In this document: piece by piece, positions 1 through 8,654 of the stretch
Layout of the letters: each line of letters opens with the position of its first letter
Numbering within the stretch: the stretch's first letter is position 1
Assembly (NCBI GenBank): GCA_019634595.1
Contig: JAHCBC010000004.1
Span: forward strand, 248,001 to 312,000
Direction: 5' to 3'
Source of the DNA: Akkermansiaceae bacterium
Lineage (GTDB): Bacteria; Verrucomicrobiota; Verrucomicrobiia; Verrucomicrobiales; Akkermansiaceae
DNA: 64,000 nucleotides
The notes under the pieces: generated by a model
Told to the model about the DNA's origin: nothing
Database searches by the model: none
What the model saw: only the letters and a program-made list of their open reading frames with translations
Program-made: the position numbers and the translations under genes

Positions 1-73
1 AGTGCTGGCCATGCTCACCGATGGCATCGACCTGAAGGGTGCGAGCATGCGTCCGTGGTATGAACGGGGGTGA
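1..73 (+). CDS. tnpB: IS66 accessory protein TnpB, C-terminal fragment
   Basis: The open frame from position 2 reads VLAMLTDGIDLKGASMRPWYERG and stops at 71-73. It matches the last residues of the complete TnpB at 2085-2438 (LLMDGIDMKDGCLRPWYERA). TnpB is the IS66 Orf2 protein, needed for transposition but without a known enzymatic fold. The gene is cut by the window edge and not by mutation. TnpC follows 37 bases downstream, as expected for the IS66 operon order A-B-C. Confidence 0.8.
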   Translation, partial: VLAMLTDGIDLKGASMRPWYERG

Positions 74-110
74 TCCATCCTTGCCATCACTACGCCATTC
101 ATCGTAGCTC

Positions 111-1652
111 ATGGTCATCAGGATGACGCCCGAACGCGAACAACAGCTGCTGGACCGCATCGCCCATCTTGAGCGCGAGAACGAACTGCTGCGCCGCAAG
201 CTCGACCTCGTACTGCGGAAACTCTTCGGCAAAAGCAGCGAGACGCTCGATCCCGCCCAGCTCGAACTCCTGTTGGGCGGCGAAGAAGGCACGCCGCCGG
301 GAAAATCTCCGGCCTCCCTGGACGCGGGCGCACCGGAGGAGGCCGCATCAAGCGCCGCAAACCCTGATCCGCCTGCCTGCAAGCCGAGGCGGCAGCGGCT
401 TCCCGACCACCTTCCCATCGTCGAGGAAGTGCTTCTGCCCGAGCCAGTCAAAGCCTGTCCGGATGCCTGGCGCAGGATCGGCGAGGAACACAGCGACCGG
501 CTCGACTACCAGCCCGGGAAGATCTTCATCCACCGGCTCGTGCGCCCTGTCTTCGTCCGCGTGGCGGATCGTGACGCCGCTCCCGTCACCGCGGCGCTTC
601 CGCCACGGCTGCAGGATGGGCTGAGCGCCACTCCCGCGCTCATCGCCCACACCCTCGTCTCCAAATACTGCGACCATCTGCCGTTTTACCGGCAGGAGAA
701 GATCCTCGCCAGCCGCCACGGCGTCCCCATCGGCCGCAACACCTTGTGCCGCTGGGCGGAGCTCGCCGCCTTCTGGCTCCAACCGCTCTACCAGCACATC
801 CATCGGGACTTGCTGGCCGGGAGCTACCTCCAGGCCGACGAGACTCCCGTCAAATACCTCGCCCCCGGCACCGGCAAAACAGGCCAGGGCTACCTCTGGA
901 CCCTGCACCGCCCCGGCGGTGGAGATGTCCTCCACCAATGGCATGCCAGCCGTGGCAGCGCCTGCCTGGATGATCTGCTCGGCGGCTTCCGGGGCATCCT
1001 CCAGAGCGATGGCTACCAGGCCTACAACGTCCACGCCGCGAAGCATCCCGGCATCCAGCAGGCCGCCTGCTGGGCGCATGTGAGGAGGAAATTCCACGAA
1101 GCCCTGCAAACCGGACAGCACTCCGCTGCCGGACCGCTCAGGGCCATCGCCCGGCTTTACCTCGTCGAGAAGGATCTGCGCCAGAGCCGTGCCGGACCGG
1201 AACAGCGCACGCTCATCCGCCAGCGGGACAGCCAACCCGTCATCGAACGCCTGCGGGAGGATCTCCTCCGGCTCCGTTCGGATGTATCGGTTTTGCCGAA
1301 AAGCCCGCTGGGCCGTGCCATCGACTACACTCTGACGCTTTGGCCGAAGCTTGTAACCTACCTCATCCACGGGGAGGTCGAGATCGATACCAACCTGACG
1401 GAGAACGCCATCCGTCCGACAGCGGTGGGCAAGAAGAACTGGCTCTTCGTGGGAGGCGAAGGTACCGGGCAGACCAGCGCGATCCTCTACACGTTGCTCG
1501 AAAGCGCGAAACGGCACGGTCACGAACCCTATGCCTACCTGCGGGATGTGCTGGAACGCCTGCCCGCGATGAAGAATTTGGAGATTGATCTTCTTCTGCC
1601 CCGGAACTGGAAGCCCGCAGGAGAACCGGCCATCCTGAACCACATGGCCTGA
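111..1652 (+). CDS. tnpC: IS66 family transposase TnpC (copy A)
   Basis: This 513-residue protein has the full IS66 transposase architecture. Residues 10-45 form a leucine-rich coiled coil (EREQQLL, HLERENELLRRKLDLVLRKL). A zinc-finger-like and IS66 N-terminal region follows, then the DDE catalytic core with YLQADETPVKYL, ILQSDGYQAY and TNLTENAIRP carrying the D, D and E. It ends with the IS66 C-terminal domain (YLRDVLERLP). It is about 60 percent similar by eye to the copy B transposase at 2454-4004 but not identical, so the two elements are distinct members rather than a recent duplication. The start chosen is ATG at 111; ATG at 123 is an alternative. Confidence 0.93.
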   Translation: MVIRMTPEREQQLLDRIAHLERENELLRRKLDLVLRKLFGKSSETLDPAQLELLLGGEEGTPPGKSPASLDAGAPEEAASSAANPDPPACKPRRQRLPDHLPIVEEVLLPEPVKACPDAWRRIGEEHSDRLDYQPGKIFIHRLVRPVFVRVADRDAAPVTAALPPRLQDGLSATPALIAHTLVSKYCDHLPFYRQEKILASRHGVPIGRNTLCRWAELAAFWLQPLYQHIHRDLLAGSYLQADETPVKYLAPGTGKTGQGYLWTLHRPGGGDVLHQWHASRGSACLDDLLGGFRGILQSDGYQAYNVHAAKHPGIQQAACWAHVRRKFHEALQTGQHSAAGPLRAIARLYLVEKDLRQSRAGPEQRTLIRQRDSQPVIERLREDLLRLRSDVSVLPKSPLGRAIDYTLTLWPKLVTYLIHGEVEIDTNLTENAIRPTAVGKKNWLFVGGEGTGQTSAILYTLLESAKRHGHEPYAYLRDVLERLPAMKNLEIDLLLPRNWKPAGEPAILNHMA

Positions 1653-1686
1653 ACTCTCAACTGGGGCTGCAAGGAGCGCTTACGCT

Positions 1687-2091
1687 ATGGCACTTACGAC
1701 TACGGTCTTGAAGACCGACGCGCTGGGACGGATCACGCTGTCAAAGGAGCATCGCAAAGCCTTGCTGGATGCGTTCGATGAAAGCGGGCTCAAGGGATTG
1801 GAATTCGCCCGCCTGCACGGCGTCAACTACCAGACCTTCGCCAGCTGGGTTCAGAAGCGTCGGCGTGAACGGGGTCTCTATCCTGTGGAAAAGCCGGCCA
1901 TCAACGAGACGCTGAAACTCACCCTGGCGGAGGTAGATCTGCCGGCTGCCATCGAGCCACCGGGCGCGAAAGACAGAACTCCGGCAGCCCTGGTGGAAAT
2001 CCTGTTGCCCGGAGGCCTGTCCATCCGCGTCACCGGCAGCGGTTCGGTTCCGCTGGCAGTTGAACTCGCCAACGCCCTGCGGCCGTGCTGA
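1687..2091 (+). CDS. tnpA: IS66 accessory protein TnpA
   Basis: This 134-residue protein is the IS66 Orf1/TnpA type. Residues 15-58 form a helix-turn-helix DNA-binding region (ITLSKEHRKALLDAFDES then GLEFARLHGVNYQTFASWVQKRR). The C-terminal part (LVEILLPGGLSIRVTG) is typical of the family. The start is supported by an AAGGAG ribosome-binding site at 1671-1676, ten bases upstream. Its stop overlaps the GTG start of tnpB, so the two are translationally coupled. It presumably binds the element ends or regulates the operon. Confidence 0.88.
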   Translation: MALTTTVLKTDALGRITLSKEHRKALLDAFDESGLKGLEFARLHGVNYQTFASWVQKRRRERGLYPVEKPAINETLKLTLAEVDLPAAIEPPGAKDRTPAALVEILLPGGLSIRVTGSGSVPLAVELANALRPC

Positions 2092-2438
2092 GTTTCGCCG
2101 GCAATCTCCGTGTCTTCGTGGCGTTGGAGCCATGCGACATGCGAAAGTCATTCAACGGATTGCAATCGCTGGTGAGCGAAAGGCTTGCCGAGGATCCGAT
2201 GCAGGGTGCGGTCTTCGCCTTCACCAACAAAAACCGCACCCGTCTGAAGCTGCTCTATTGGGATGGAACGGGCCTATGGGTCATGGCCAAGCGGCTTGAG
2301 AAAGGCAGCTTCAGTTGGCCGAAGGTTGCTGATCCGAAGAAATCCAAACTCAAGCTCGCCCCCGAAGCATTGTCTTTGCTCATGGATGGAATCGACATGA
2401 AAGACGGCTGCCTTCGCCCATGGTATGAACGTGCATGA
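2085..2438 (+). CDS. tnpB: IS66 accessory protein TnpB
   Basis: This 117-residue protein matches the IS66 Orf2 (TnpB) family. It has the family signature from residue 8 (VFVALEPCDMRKSFNGL) and the later FTNKNRTRLKLLYWDGTGLW segment, and ends with the diagnostic RPWYERA. It starts at GTG 2085, overlapping the tnpA stop by seven bases, the usual coupling in IS66 operons. TnpC starts 15 bases after its stop. Its molecular role in transposition is not established. Confidence 0.92.
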   Translation: MLSFAGNLRVFVALEPCDMRKSFNGLQSLVSERLAEDPMQGAVFAFTNKNRTRLKLLYWDGTGLWVMAKRLEKGSFSWPKVADPKKSKLKLAPEALSLLMDGIDMKDGCLRPWYERA

Positions 2439-2453
2439 CGGCTGCTTCATGGC

Positions 2454-4004
2454 ATGCCGGATGCCACCAGGATACAGCAAATGGACGGAACGACGATTGC
2501 GAGACTGCTGGAGGAAAACGCCCGGCTGCGGCAGGAGAACGAACTCCTGCGACAGAAGCTTGATCTCGTATTGAGGAAGCTCTTCGGCAGCAGCAGCGAG
2601 AAGTTCGATCCCACGCAACTGGAACTTCTGCTGGATCCCGATGCTTCAAAAAAGCCCGTGGTCGCCGGAAACGCATCGGCGGTTGAAGTTCCATCCGTCC
2701 GCACTTCCAAAGGTGTACCCCGCAAAGCGCGCCTGCCCGAACACCTTCCCGTTGAGGAAATCATCCTCGATCCCGAGCCCGTAAAAGCATGCCCCGAGGC
2801 ATGGCGTTGTATTGGGGAGGAAGTCAGCGAGCAACTCGACTACCAGCCGGGGAAATTTTCGCGCCGCCGCCTCGTCCGCAGGAAATATATCCGTCTGGCC
2901 GACAAAGCCGCCGCTCCCATCATCGCCCCGCTACCCGCCCGGTTGCAGGACGGCTGCCTCGCCACTCCCGGTCTCATCGCCGAGATCCTCGTCAACAAAC
3001 ATGCCTGGCACCAGCCCCTCCACCGTCAGGAAGCCATGTTCCGCCAGCGTCACGGCGTCACCATCCCACGGCAGACCATGATGAACTGGGAAACTCTCGC
3101 CGCCGACCGGCTCACACCGCTCTACCAGCTCATCCGGAAAAGTCTGCTTGGGGTCGATTATCTGCAGATCGACGAAACGCCCGTCCGTTACCTCGAGCCC
3201 GGCAACGGCAAGGCGAAGACCGGCTACTACAGGGTTTACCGCAGTGCCGGAGGAACCGTGCTTTACGACTGGCGTCCCGGTCGTTCGCACGCCCACCTCC
3301 ACGAAATCCTCCGGGACGGACAAAACGCCTTCCAGGGCATCCTCCAAAGCGATGGCTACGCCGCCTACGACACCTATCGCCGGAGCGCCGCCGCACAGGG
3401 CCAGGTGATCGGGCTCGCCGCCTGCTGGGCCCATGCCCGGAGAAAGTTCCATGACGCCCGGGATCAATCGCCGCGCCTTGTCGGATGGATCCTGCACCAG
3501 ATCGGCCACCTCTACATCGTCGAAAGCCGCCTGAGGCAGGTTCGCGCCGGTCCCGCTTTGCGCACGGCCATTCGCTCCGCCGAAAGCCTTCCCATCTACC
3601 AGCGGCTTGGAAAAGCCTTCCGCATGCTTTTGGGACGCCATGGCATCCTTCCCAAAAGCGCGCTGGGCATCGCCCTTCGTTACACCCTCGGACTTTGGGC
3701 CCGGCTCGGCGTGTATCTTGGCCACGGACAGGTCGAGATCGACAACAACGGGGTGGAGAACGCCATCCGTCCCAGTGCCGTCGGCAAGAAGAACTGGCTG
3801 TTCATCGGCAGGGAGGACAGCGGCTGGAAGTCGGCGGTCTTCTACACCCTCATCGCCAACTGCCGCCTCCACGGCATTGATCCGCACACATGGTTCAAGG
3901 ATGTCCTGGAACGGCTGCCAGCCACCACCAACCACAATCTTGGCGAACTGCTTCCGGTGAATTTGAACCGGCAAGGACAGCCCAAATGGGTTGCGGCATC
4001 ATAA
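2454..4004 (+). CDS. tnpC: IS66 family transposase TnpC (copy B)
   Basis: This 516-residue DDE transposase has an N-terminal leucine-zipper coiled coil (LEENARLRQENELLRQKLDLVL, residues about 19-40). The central catalytic core carries YLQIDETPVRYL, ILQSDGYAAYD and NNGVENAIRPSAVGKKNW, and the IS66 C-terminal segment is FKDVLERLPA. All three acidic catalytic residues are present, so the enzyme itself looks active. It is the third gene of the tnpABC operon of copy B. The long open frames on the opposite strand of both tnpC genes are GC-driven shadows. Confidence 0.94.
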   Translation: MPDATRIQQMDGTTIARLLEENARLRQENELLRQKLDLVLRKLFGSSSEKFDPTQLELLLDPDASKKPVVAGNASAVEVPSVRTSKGVPRKARLPEHLPVEEIILDPEPVKACPEAWRCIGEEVSEQLDYQPGKFSRRRLVRRKYIRLADKAAAPIIAPLPARLQDGCLATPGLIAEILVNKHAWHQPLHRQEAMFRQRHGVTIPRQTMMNWETLAADRLTPLYQLIRKSLLGVDYLQIDETPVRYLEPGNGKAKTGYYRVYRSAGGTVLYDWRPGRSHAHLHEILRDGQNAFQGILQSDGYAAYDTYRRSAAAQGQVIGLAACWAHARRKFHDARDQSPRLVGWILHQIGHLYIVESRLRQVRAGPALRTAIRSAESLPIYQRLGKAFRMLLGRHGILPKSALGIALRYTLGLWARLGVYLGHGQVEIDNNGVENAIRPSAVGKKNWLFIGREDSGWKSAVFYTLIANCRLHGIDPHTWFKDVLERLPATTNHNLGELLPVNLNRQGQPKWVAAS

Positions 4005-4448
4005 ATGCCATAACCGATACGCCTACGGCGCTTATGACCTCAGCGGGGTGGTTCGCTTACCGCTTACTCAAGATCGCAGAGCTATTCAGAACATGGATAT
4101 TTGAACGTTTCGCGCCGTATCGGCCTGGCGGACAAAGTAGGAATAGAGCCGGGATGTGTTCGGGCCGCAGGTCGTAGCAATGAAAACCGCAATGTGAATG
4201 ACTTTGATTCTTGTACCACCGTTCAACCATACACCTCCGCTCCCCTGCTATGAAGGCGTGCCACTCCGTTCAGCATCACGATCCACCCATCGGTTTCCGA
4301 TCACGGTGAATGACTTAGAAAGGTATCTACCACCGGGCAATCCTCCAAGACTTGGCTTTCCCGGTTGCCAATCTCAGTCCATGTGTCATTTCAACCGAAT
4401 GTGAAGCGATATGCTGGACATGGACATAAATCGGCGGGATTCTTCGTG
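4005..4448. other. Gene-poor stretch right of the IS66 pair
   Basis: About 440 bases follow the second transposase. The first 63 bases include the element's right end with two tandem CGCTTAC heptamers. The remainder has a 68-codon TTG- or ATG-started frame at 4198-4404 with no recognisable features and poor codon usage, judged noncoding. No RNA gene, terminator or clear promoter was recognised. Confidence 0.5.
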
Positions 4449-4745
4449 ATGCCGAATCGTTATTTCACATTGAACAATGTCGTCGGCGAATTCGTGCAAA
4501 TCCAGCAAGGCAACCGGACAATTTTCGGTCGGGTGATTCAGACCGGACGTATCGCTCAAGGTGGGGCGCGGAAAATTTATCTGCGCCTGATCGTCGATGA
4601 CCCCATGGACCGTAGCGGATATTCAATCGCACTGGCCGGCGAATCCAATCCATGCGTGGTCACACGTAGGGTTGCCTTGGATCGAGGCCGTTATGAGACC
4701 CGAATTGAACTGTTCGTTCCTGCCGCCTTCATCAATGGAAAATAA
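4449..4745 (+). CDS. Hypothetical protein, 98 residues
   Basis: The frame reads MPNRYFTLNNVVGEFVQIQQ at its start and continues with alternating hydrophobic residues (IFGRVIQTGRIA, KIYLRLIVDDP, YETRIELFVPA). This suggests a small all-beta domain of about 95 residues. The family is not recognised. The start is set at ATG 4449 because the upstream extension to TTG 4365 has low-quality sequence. A GGCGGG stretch a few bases upstream is a weak ribosome-binding site. It lies between the IS66 pair and the convergent PEP-CTERM gene. No function is assigned. Confidence 0.45.
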   Translation: MPNRYFTLNNVVGEFVQIQQGNRTIFGRVIQTGRIAQGGARKIYLRLIVDDPMDRSGYSIALAGESNPCVVTRRVALDRGRYETRIELFVPAAFINGK

Positions 4746-4807
4746 AAGCGGAGACGTTGATTGCAGCATGTGGAACTTCCATCGGCATTGAAGCCCCACA
4801 TGAATAC

Positions 4808-7800
4808 CTAGGAACGGCGCCTGCGAAGCGTGATGCCGATGGAGGCCCCGGCCAGGAGGAGCGTGATGGAAGGCTCTGGGATGAAGGCGACGATCTCACC
4901 GGTATTCAGAATGGAGGCCCCGAAGGTGCCGGTCTGGAGGATGCCGTCCACCTCGGGATTGACGAAGAAAATCTTCGACAACTGGTCCCCGGTGATGCCG
5001 CTTTCATCGGAGCCGATGAAGAACTGGTCAGGCCCGCCGCCCGCGGCGTTGCCGTTCCAGTTGCGGATGGTAAGGGTGCTGCCCCAGACCTGGTCTGCGG
5101 AGGAAGCCATGCGGATGACGTTGGCCAGCCCGACAAGATCAAGCGTATTGTCTCCCATGAGAATGAGGCGGCCCATGTTTTCCGTCTGGTTGCCGACGGT
5201 GGTGATGACACCGTTTTCCAGCGTGATATCGGCATTGTCGTTGATGACCTCGGTGGTTCCCAGGCCGAGGGTGGAGTTGATCACATGGACGGCGGTGGTG
5301 GCAGTCAGCCCGGCACCACCTAGAAGCAGCCTGCCTCCCTCGACGCGGGTGGTGCCCTGGTAGTCGTTGATGCCTGTGAGTTCAAGGGTGCCGGAGCCGG
5401 TTTTCACGAAGCGGGAGGCGATGCCGGAGCCGGTGAGGCCGCCGGAAAGGCGGGCGTCCACATCCGCAGAGCCATCCGCCACATCGACGGTACGGGATTT
5501 GCCGTTGAGGTTGATCTTGGACTGGAAGTCGATGGTCGCATCTGACTTCGTGGAGGAAAGGCGGAAGGTGAAGTCACCGTCCCCGCCGGAGGTGTCAGTG
5601 AGGAAGTTGGCAGCCCCCCATACGACTCCATCTCCGTCCGTGACCGTCAGGGAAACGGTGCGGTCCGCGCCATGGGCGCTGAAACCAGCGTCTCCAGTGA
5701 GGCGGAAGCGCGAAGTGTTCTGGTTAAGGTCCGCCGCGGCACTACCGGAAAGGTCAGCCCCCACCTCGAACACGGCGTTGTTGATGCGGTAGATCCCGGC
5801 GAGATTCTGGTTGGTGCCGATGCGGAACAGGCCGCCGTTGAGGACGAACTCATTCGCCGCAAGGGTTGACCCGGTGAAGTTGGTGAAGCCGGTGCCGCCC
5901 ACCAGGAGATAGTCGCTCGTGCCCAGAGGGTTGCTGATGTTGAGCTGGGCTCCGCCTTCCAGGTAGTTGTGCAGCCAGACGGATCCGACGATGTCCCCGC
6001 CCGCGCCGCTGAAGTTCACATCATGGGTTCCGGTGAGCAGAATGCCGCGACCGTTGCCGTTGGGACCGAGGTTGTTGCTGGTGGTGGCAAAGTTCAGGTT
6101 GATGACATCATCCGTGGAATCGAACGTCAGGCTCTGGAAGTTGAGGTTACCTGTGCCGGAAGTGGTGTAATCGCCAGCTTTGAAAAGATAGTTCGTGGTG
6201 TTGATGTTGACGTTGCTGAAGGTACCGGGGGCGATCTCGACTTGGTCGCTGAGTGTTCCGATCACTCCGGTGCCGTCGTCATAAGCGGCGAGGCCGTAAG
6301 TGCCGTCGTTCGTCCTCACCACGACATTGGCGCGGTTGGCGCCCGTCATGAGCAGGCCGCCGCTGCCAGTGGTGACAGGAGCGGTGATGGCGGTGGCGGT
6401 GAGGGAGTTCCCCGCCCCGAGGAGGTCGATGAGGATGTGTCGCTGGCTCTGGGTGGTGCTGGTCAGAGTGTTGGCGGTGAGGGCCATGCCCCCGGAAACA
6501 CGGATGATGCCGAAGCCGTTCTCCGTCTCCGACAGGGCGAGGGTGCCGATGGTGGCGGAACTGGCGCCATAGAACTCCACCGTGCCATTCTGGATGGCGA
6601 CGCGACCGGTGGTGTCTGAAACGGGCTTTTTCCCGTTGGAGAAGTCCAGCCCGAGGGTGCCGCCGCGCACGATCGTGCCACCGGTGTGGGTGTTGTTCCC
6701 GGAAAGGATCCACTTGCCGGAACCGCTCTTGATGACGGTGGTGGTGTTGGTGCCGCCGGTCACGTTCGCCAGGTTCACGTTCATCCGGTTGTCCGCGCCG
6801 CTGTAGCCGGTCAGAGTGAGCGTGCGGGCACCGCCTTCCGCGCCCATGGTCGCGGCCCGATCGAAGACCAGTGCGCCGGTGCCGGAGGCCTCGATGGCGG
6901 AGGTGGCGGTGAGATTGAAGAGGCGGTCCGTGGTATCCCCCGCTCCGGTGTACTGGAGGCGACCGCCAGCGAGGATGAGGCCGTTGACCACGTTCGGAGA
7001 AGCGCCCATCTGGCTGACCTCCCCGCCGTTCTTGATTTCGGAGACGGAGAGTATGCCACCTGCGATCTGGGTGCCGTAGGTGTAGGTATTCTGCGCGGTG
7101 AGGAAGAGTGTGTTGGCCTCCGCCTTGGTGAACCGCACGGGCCCGGCGTCCGGAAGAACATTTCCGTAGCTGAAGTCCCCGTGGAAGGTGCTGATGCCGA
7201 AGTAACTGGCGTTGGCGAAGGTGAGCGAGGGGGATGTGCGGAAGGCGGCAATCTCCGCTGCGGTGAAGCCGGAGCCGCCCGCTCGGACGGTGAGCGCCGC
7301 GTTGCTCTCCACGCTGATATTTCCCGTGACAAGAGAGGGTGCCGCCAGAATGAGACCACCTTCACTGATTCCCACGCCGGCGCTCGCATTGATGGTCCCG
7401 GTGAGGACAAGGTTGTTGCCGCCGGTCTTCAGCAGGCGCACGGGCGAGTCATAATTGCCATCATAGGTACCCCCTCCGCTGGAGGTATCCAGGGCGACGA
7501 ACGCGCCGGTGGCGAAGTTCGCGCCAGCGATGTAAGTGTTCATCTCGGCAGAGGTCATCCCTCCATTAACCCGGAAACTCAGGATTGCATCGGTCGCCAC
7601 GGAGATGGAGGAGGGCGCGACGCCCACCGCGCCAAGACGGAGGGTGCCTTCGTCGATCTGGGTGGTGCCGGAGTAGGTATTCGCGCCGTTAAGGGTCCAG
7701 ACGCCGCTGCCGGTCTTCAGGAGGTTGAGGGTGCTTCCGGTCCCGTTACCTACGATGCCATTGATGTAGCTCCCCGTGTTGTTTCCGGATAGTTCAAGCG

Positions 7801-8299
7801 TCTGCGTGCCGAGTCCCGCCGCAAGGGTGACGCTGTTGTTGATGAAGAGGGCCTGGGCACTCCCGCTGCCGCCGCCGCGGGCGCTGTTCCATATTTGGCC
7901 AGCGGCCAGCACGACATCCACCTTCTGTCCCTCCGCACCGGAGCCGATGGTGAGGCCGCCACTGTAGTGGTTGATGCCCAGCGAACCGATGGTGAGCGTT
8001 CGGTTCACGGTATTTCCGAGCAGATTGTGGACATTGGTTGCCGCTCCCGAAAGGGTTTCCAGCCCGGCGACGGTCTGGTCTCCATCCAGCCTGACGTTGA
8101 TCACGCTGGCGGACTGCGAGAAGGTCGCCACATCCCAGCTGCCGGGAACCGTTCCTCCCGCCCAGTTGGTGCCTAGGGACCAAGCCCCCTCGCTGGCACC
8201 GGTCCAGTTGATGGGATCGGCGTGGACATTCATGGCCGCCACCGAGAAAACAAGCGGCATAAGGAGGGACGGGAACAGAGGAATTCGGCAGGGTTTCAT
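4808..8299 (-). CDS. PEP-CTERM sorting-signal protein with autotransporter-associated beta-strand repeats
   Basis: This is a secreted, probably surface-linked protein of 1163 residues. A signal peptide with a hydrophobic core (FPSLLMPLVFSVAAMNVHA) follows the chosen ATG at 8299; an upstream ATG at 8332 adds 11 residues. The body has at least five autotransporter-associated repeats, each with a G-S-G-x-W/L-x-L-x-G-x-N-x-Y-x-G core and a following G-G-x-L strand (for example SGVWTLNGANTYSGTT and SGTLELTGINDYQGTT), which predict a long right-handed beta-helix. The C-terminus is a PEP-CTERM signal: PEP motif, about 15 hydrophobic residues, then RRRRS. Known PEP-CTERM proteins are processed by exosortase and linked to exopolysaccharide production. 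No exosortase gene is in this window. Several long open frames on the opposite strand are shadows. Confidence 0.9.
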   Translation of the reverse strand: MKPCRIPLFPSLLMPLVFSVAAMNVHADPINWTGASEGAWSLGTNWAGGTVPGSWDVATFSQSASVINVRLDGDQTVAGLETLSGAATNVHNLLGNTVNRTLTIGSLGINHYSGGLTIGSGAEGQKVDVVLAAGQIWNSARGGGSGSAQALFINNSVTLAAGLGTQTLELSGNNTGSYINGIVGNGTGSTLNLLKTGSGVWTLNGANTYSGTTQIDEGTLRLGAVGVAPSSISVATDAILSFRVNGGMTSAEMNTYIAGANFATGAFVALDTSSGGGTYDGNYDSPVRLLKTGGNNLVLTGTINASAGVGISEGGLILAAPSLVTGNISVESNAALTVRAGGSGFTAAEIAAFRTSPSLTFANASYFGISTFHGDFSYGNVLPDAGPVRFTKAEANTLFLTAQNTYTYGTQIAGGILSVSEIKNGGEVSQMGASPNVVNGLILAGGRLQYTGAGDTTDRLFNLTATSAIEASGTGALVFDRAATMGAEGGARTLTLTGYSGADNRMNVNLANVTGGTNTTTVIKSGSGKWILSGNNTHTGGTIVRGGTLGLDFSNGKKPVSDTTGRVAIQNGTVEFYGASSATIGTLALSETENGFGIIRVSGGMALTANTLTSTTQSQRHILIDLLGAGNSLTATAITAPVTTGSGGLLMTGANRANVVVRTNDGTYGLAAYDDGTGVIGTLSDQVEIAPGTFSNVNINTTNYLFKAGDYTTSGTGNLNFQSLTFDSTDDVINLNFATTSNNLGPNGNGRGILLTGTHDVNFSGAGGDIVGSVWLHNYLEGGAQLNISNPLGTSDYLLVGGTGFTNFTGSTLAANEFVLNGGLFRIGTNQNLAGIYRINNAVFEVGADLSGSAAADLNQNTSRFRLTGDAGFSAHGADRTVSLTVTDGDGVVWGAANFLTDTSGGDGDFTFRLSSTKSDATIDFQSKINLNGKSRTVDVADGSADVDARLSGGLTGSGIASRFVKTGSGTLELTGINDYQGTTRVEGGRLLLGGAGLTATTAVHVINSTLGLGTTEVINDNADITLENGVITTVGNQTENMGRLILMGDNTLDLVGLANVIRMASSADQVWGSTLTIRNWNGNAAGGGPDQFFIGSDESGITGDQLSKIFFVNPEVDGILQTGTFGASILNTGEIVAFIPEPSITLLLAGASIGITLRRRRS

Positions 8300-8654
8300 G
8301 GGATTTTGGAAAAGGCTCACCGGGCGATGCACCTTTCGCCACTACAAGAAAGTCGACGACGCTTACAAGAGAATTCCCTCAGATGAAGGGGGATCTCCGA
8401 ATCGCTGGAAAGCGATACCTCTGGATTCCACCCGATTCAAGATGCTCAGGGGCAACCATCAGACTTATCCAGTTGCTCGACAACCACAGCCGAGACACCG
8501 CCGGAGCGAAGAACGACATGAGATTCGATGCAATGAGCGGTTTTCCGCCGTCGCGGCGACAATCTGCCGATTGCGATAGCCGCTTGAATTCGCCGTGAAA
8601 ATAGCTTGAAGCATTTGAGCTGTGCTTGGCAGCGTGGGCGCTGTAGAACTTTCG
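8300..8654. other. Intergenic region between divergent genes
   Basis: About 350 bases separate the PEP-CTERM gene (minus) from the P-type ATPase gene (plus). It must hold both promoters, but no convincing -35/-10 pair could be picked by eye. Short open frames on both strands here have no recognisable content. A metal-responsive regulator gene, common next to such ATPases, is absent. Confidence 0.4.

Larger units (their letters stand above)
1..1683 (+). mobile_element. IS66-family element, copy A (5' part outside window)
   Basis: The segment holds the end of a TnpB gene and a complete TnpC, the usual 3' two thirds of an IS66 element. A CGCTTAC heptamer at 1677-1683 matches the outward end expected for IS66 inverted repeats (GTAAGCG on the other strand). 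The same heptamer follows the second TnpC at 4054 and 4061. The right boundary at 1683 is therefore a proposal. It lies only three bases before the tnpA start codon of the next element. The left end, tnpA and most of tnpB lie outside the window. Confidence 0.6.
1684..4067 (+). mobile_element. IS66-family element, copy B
   Basis: The element carries the three IS66 genes in order: tnpA, tnpB and tnpC. Two adjacent CGCTTAC heptamers at 4054-4060 and 4061-4067 mark the likely right end. No matching GTAAGCG is seen upstream of tnpA. Instead the right end of copy A lies next to the tnpA start codon, so the left end of copy B appears to be missing or replaced. Transposition competence of copy B is therefore doubtful even though its three proteins look intact. 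Confidence 0.6.

Noticed and set aside
348..1643. 431-codon minus-strand frame opposite the first IS66 transposase, and a similar one at 2931-3974
   Set aside because: Both are shadows of the transposase codons; the coding strand has full IS66 motifs.
4198..4404. 68-codon frame right of the IS66 pair
   Set aside because: Pro/Arg/Ser-rich, no start signals and no resemblance to known proteins.
4757..7792. Long plus-strand open frames (188, 216 and 368 codons) opposite the PEP-CTERM gene
   Set aside because: They are antisense to a repeat-rich, GC-rich gene; their sequences are Gly/Asp/Ala-rich mirror images without start signals or domains.
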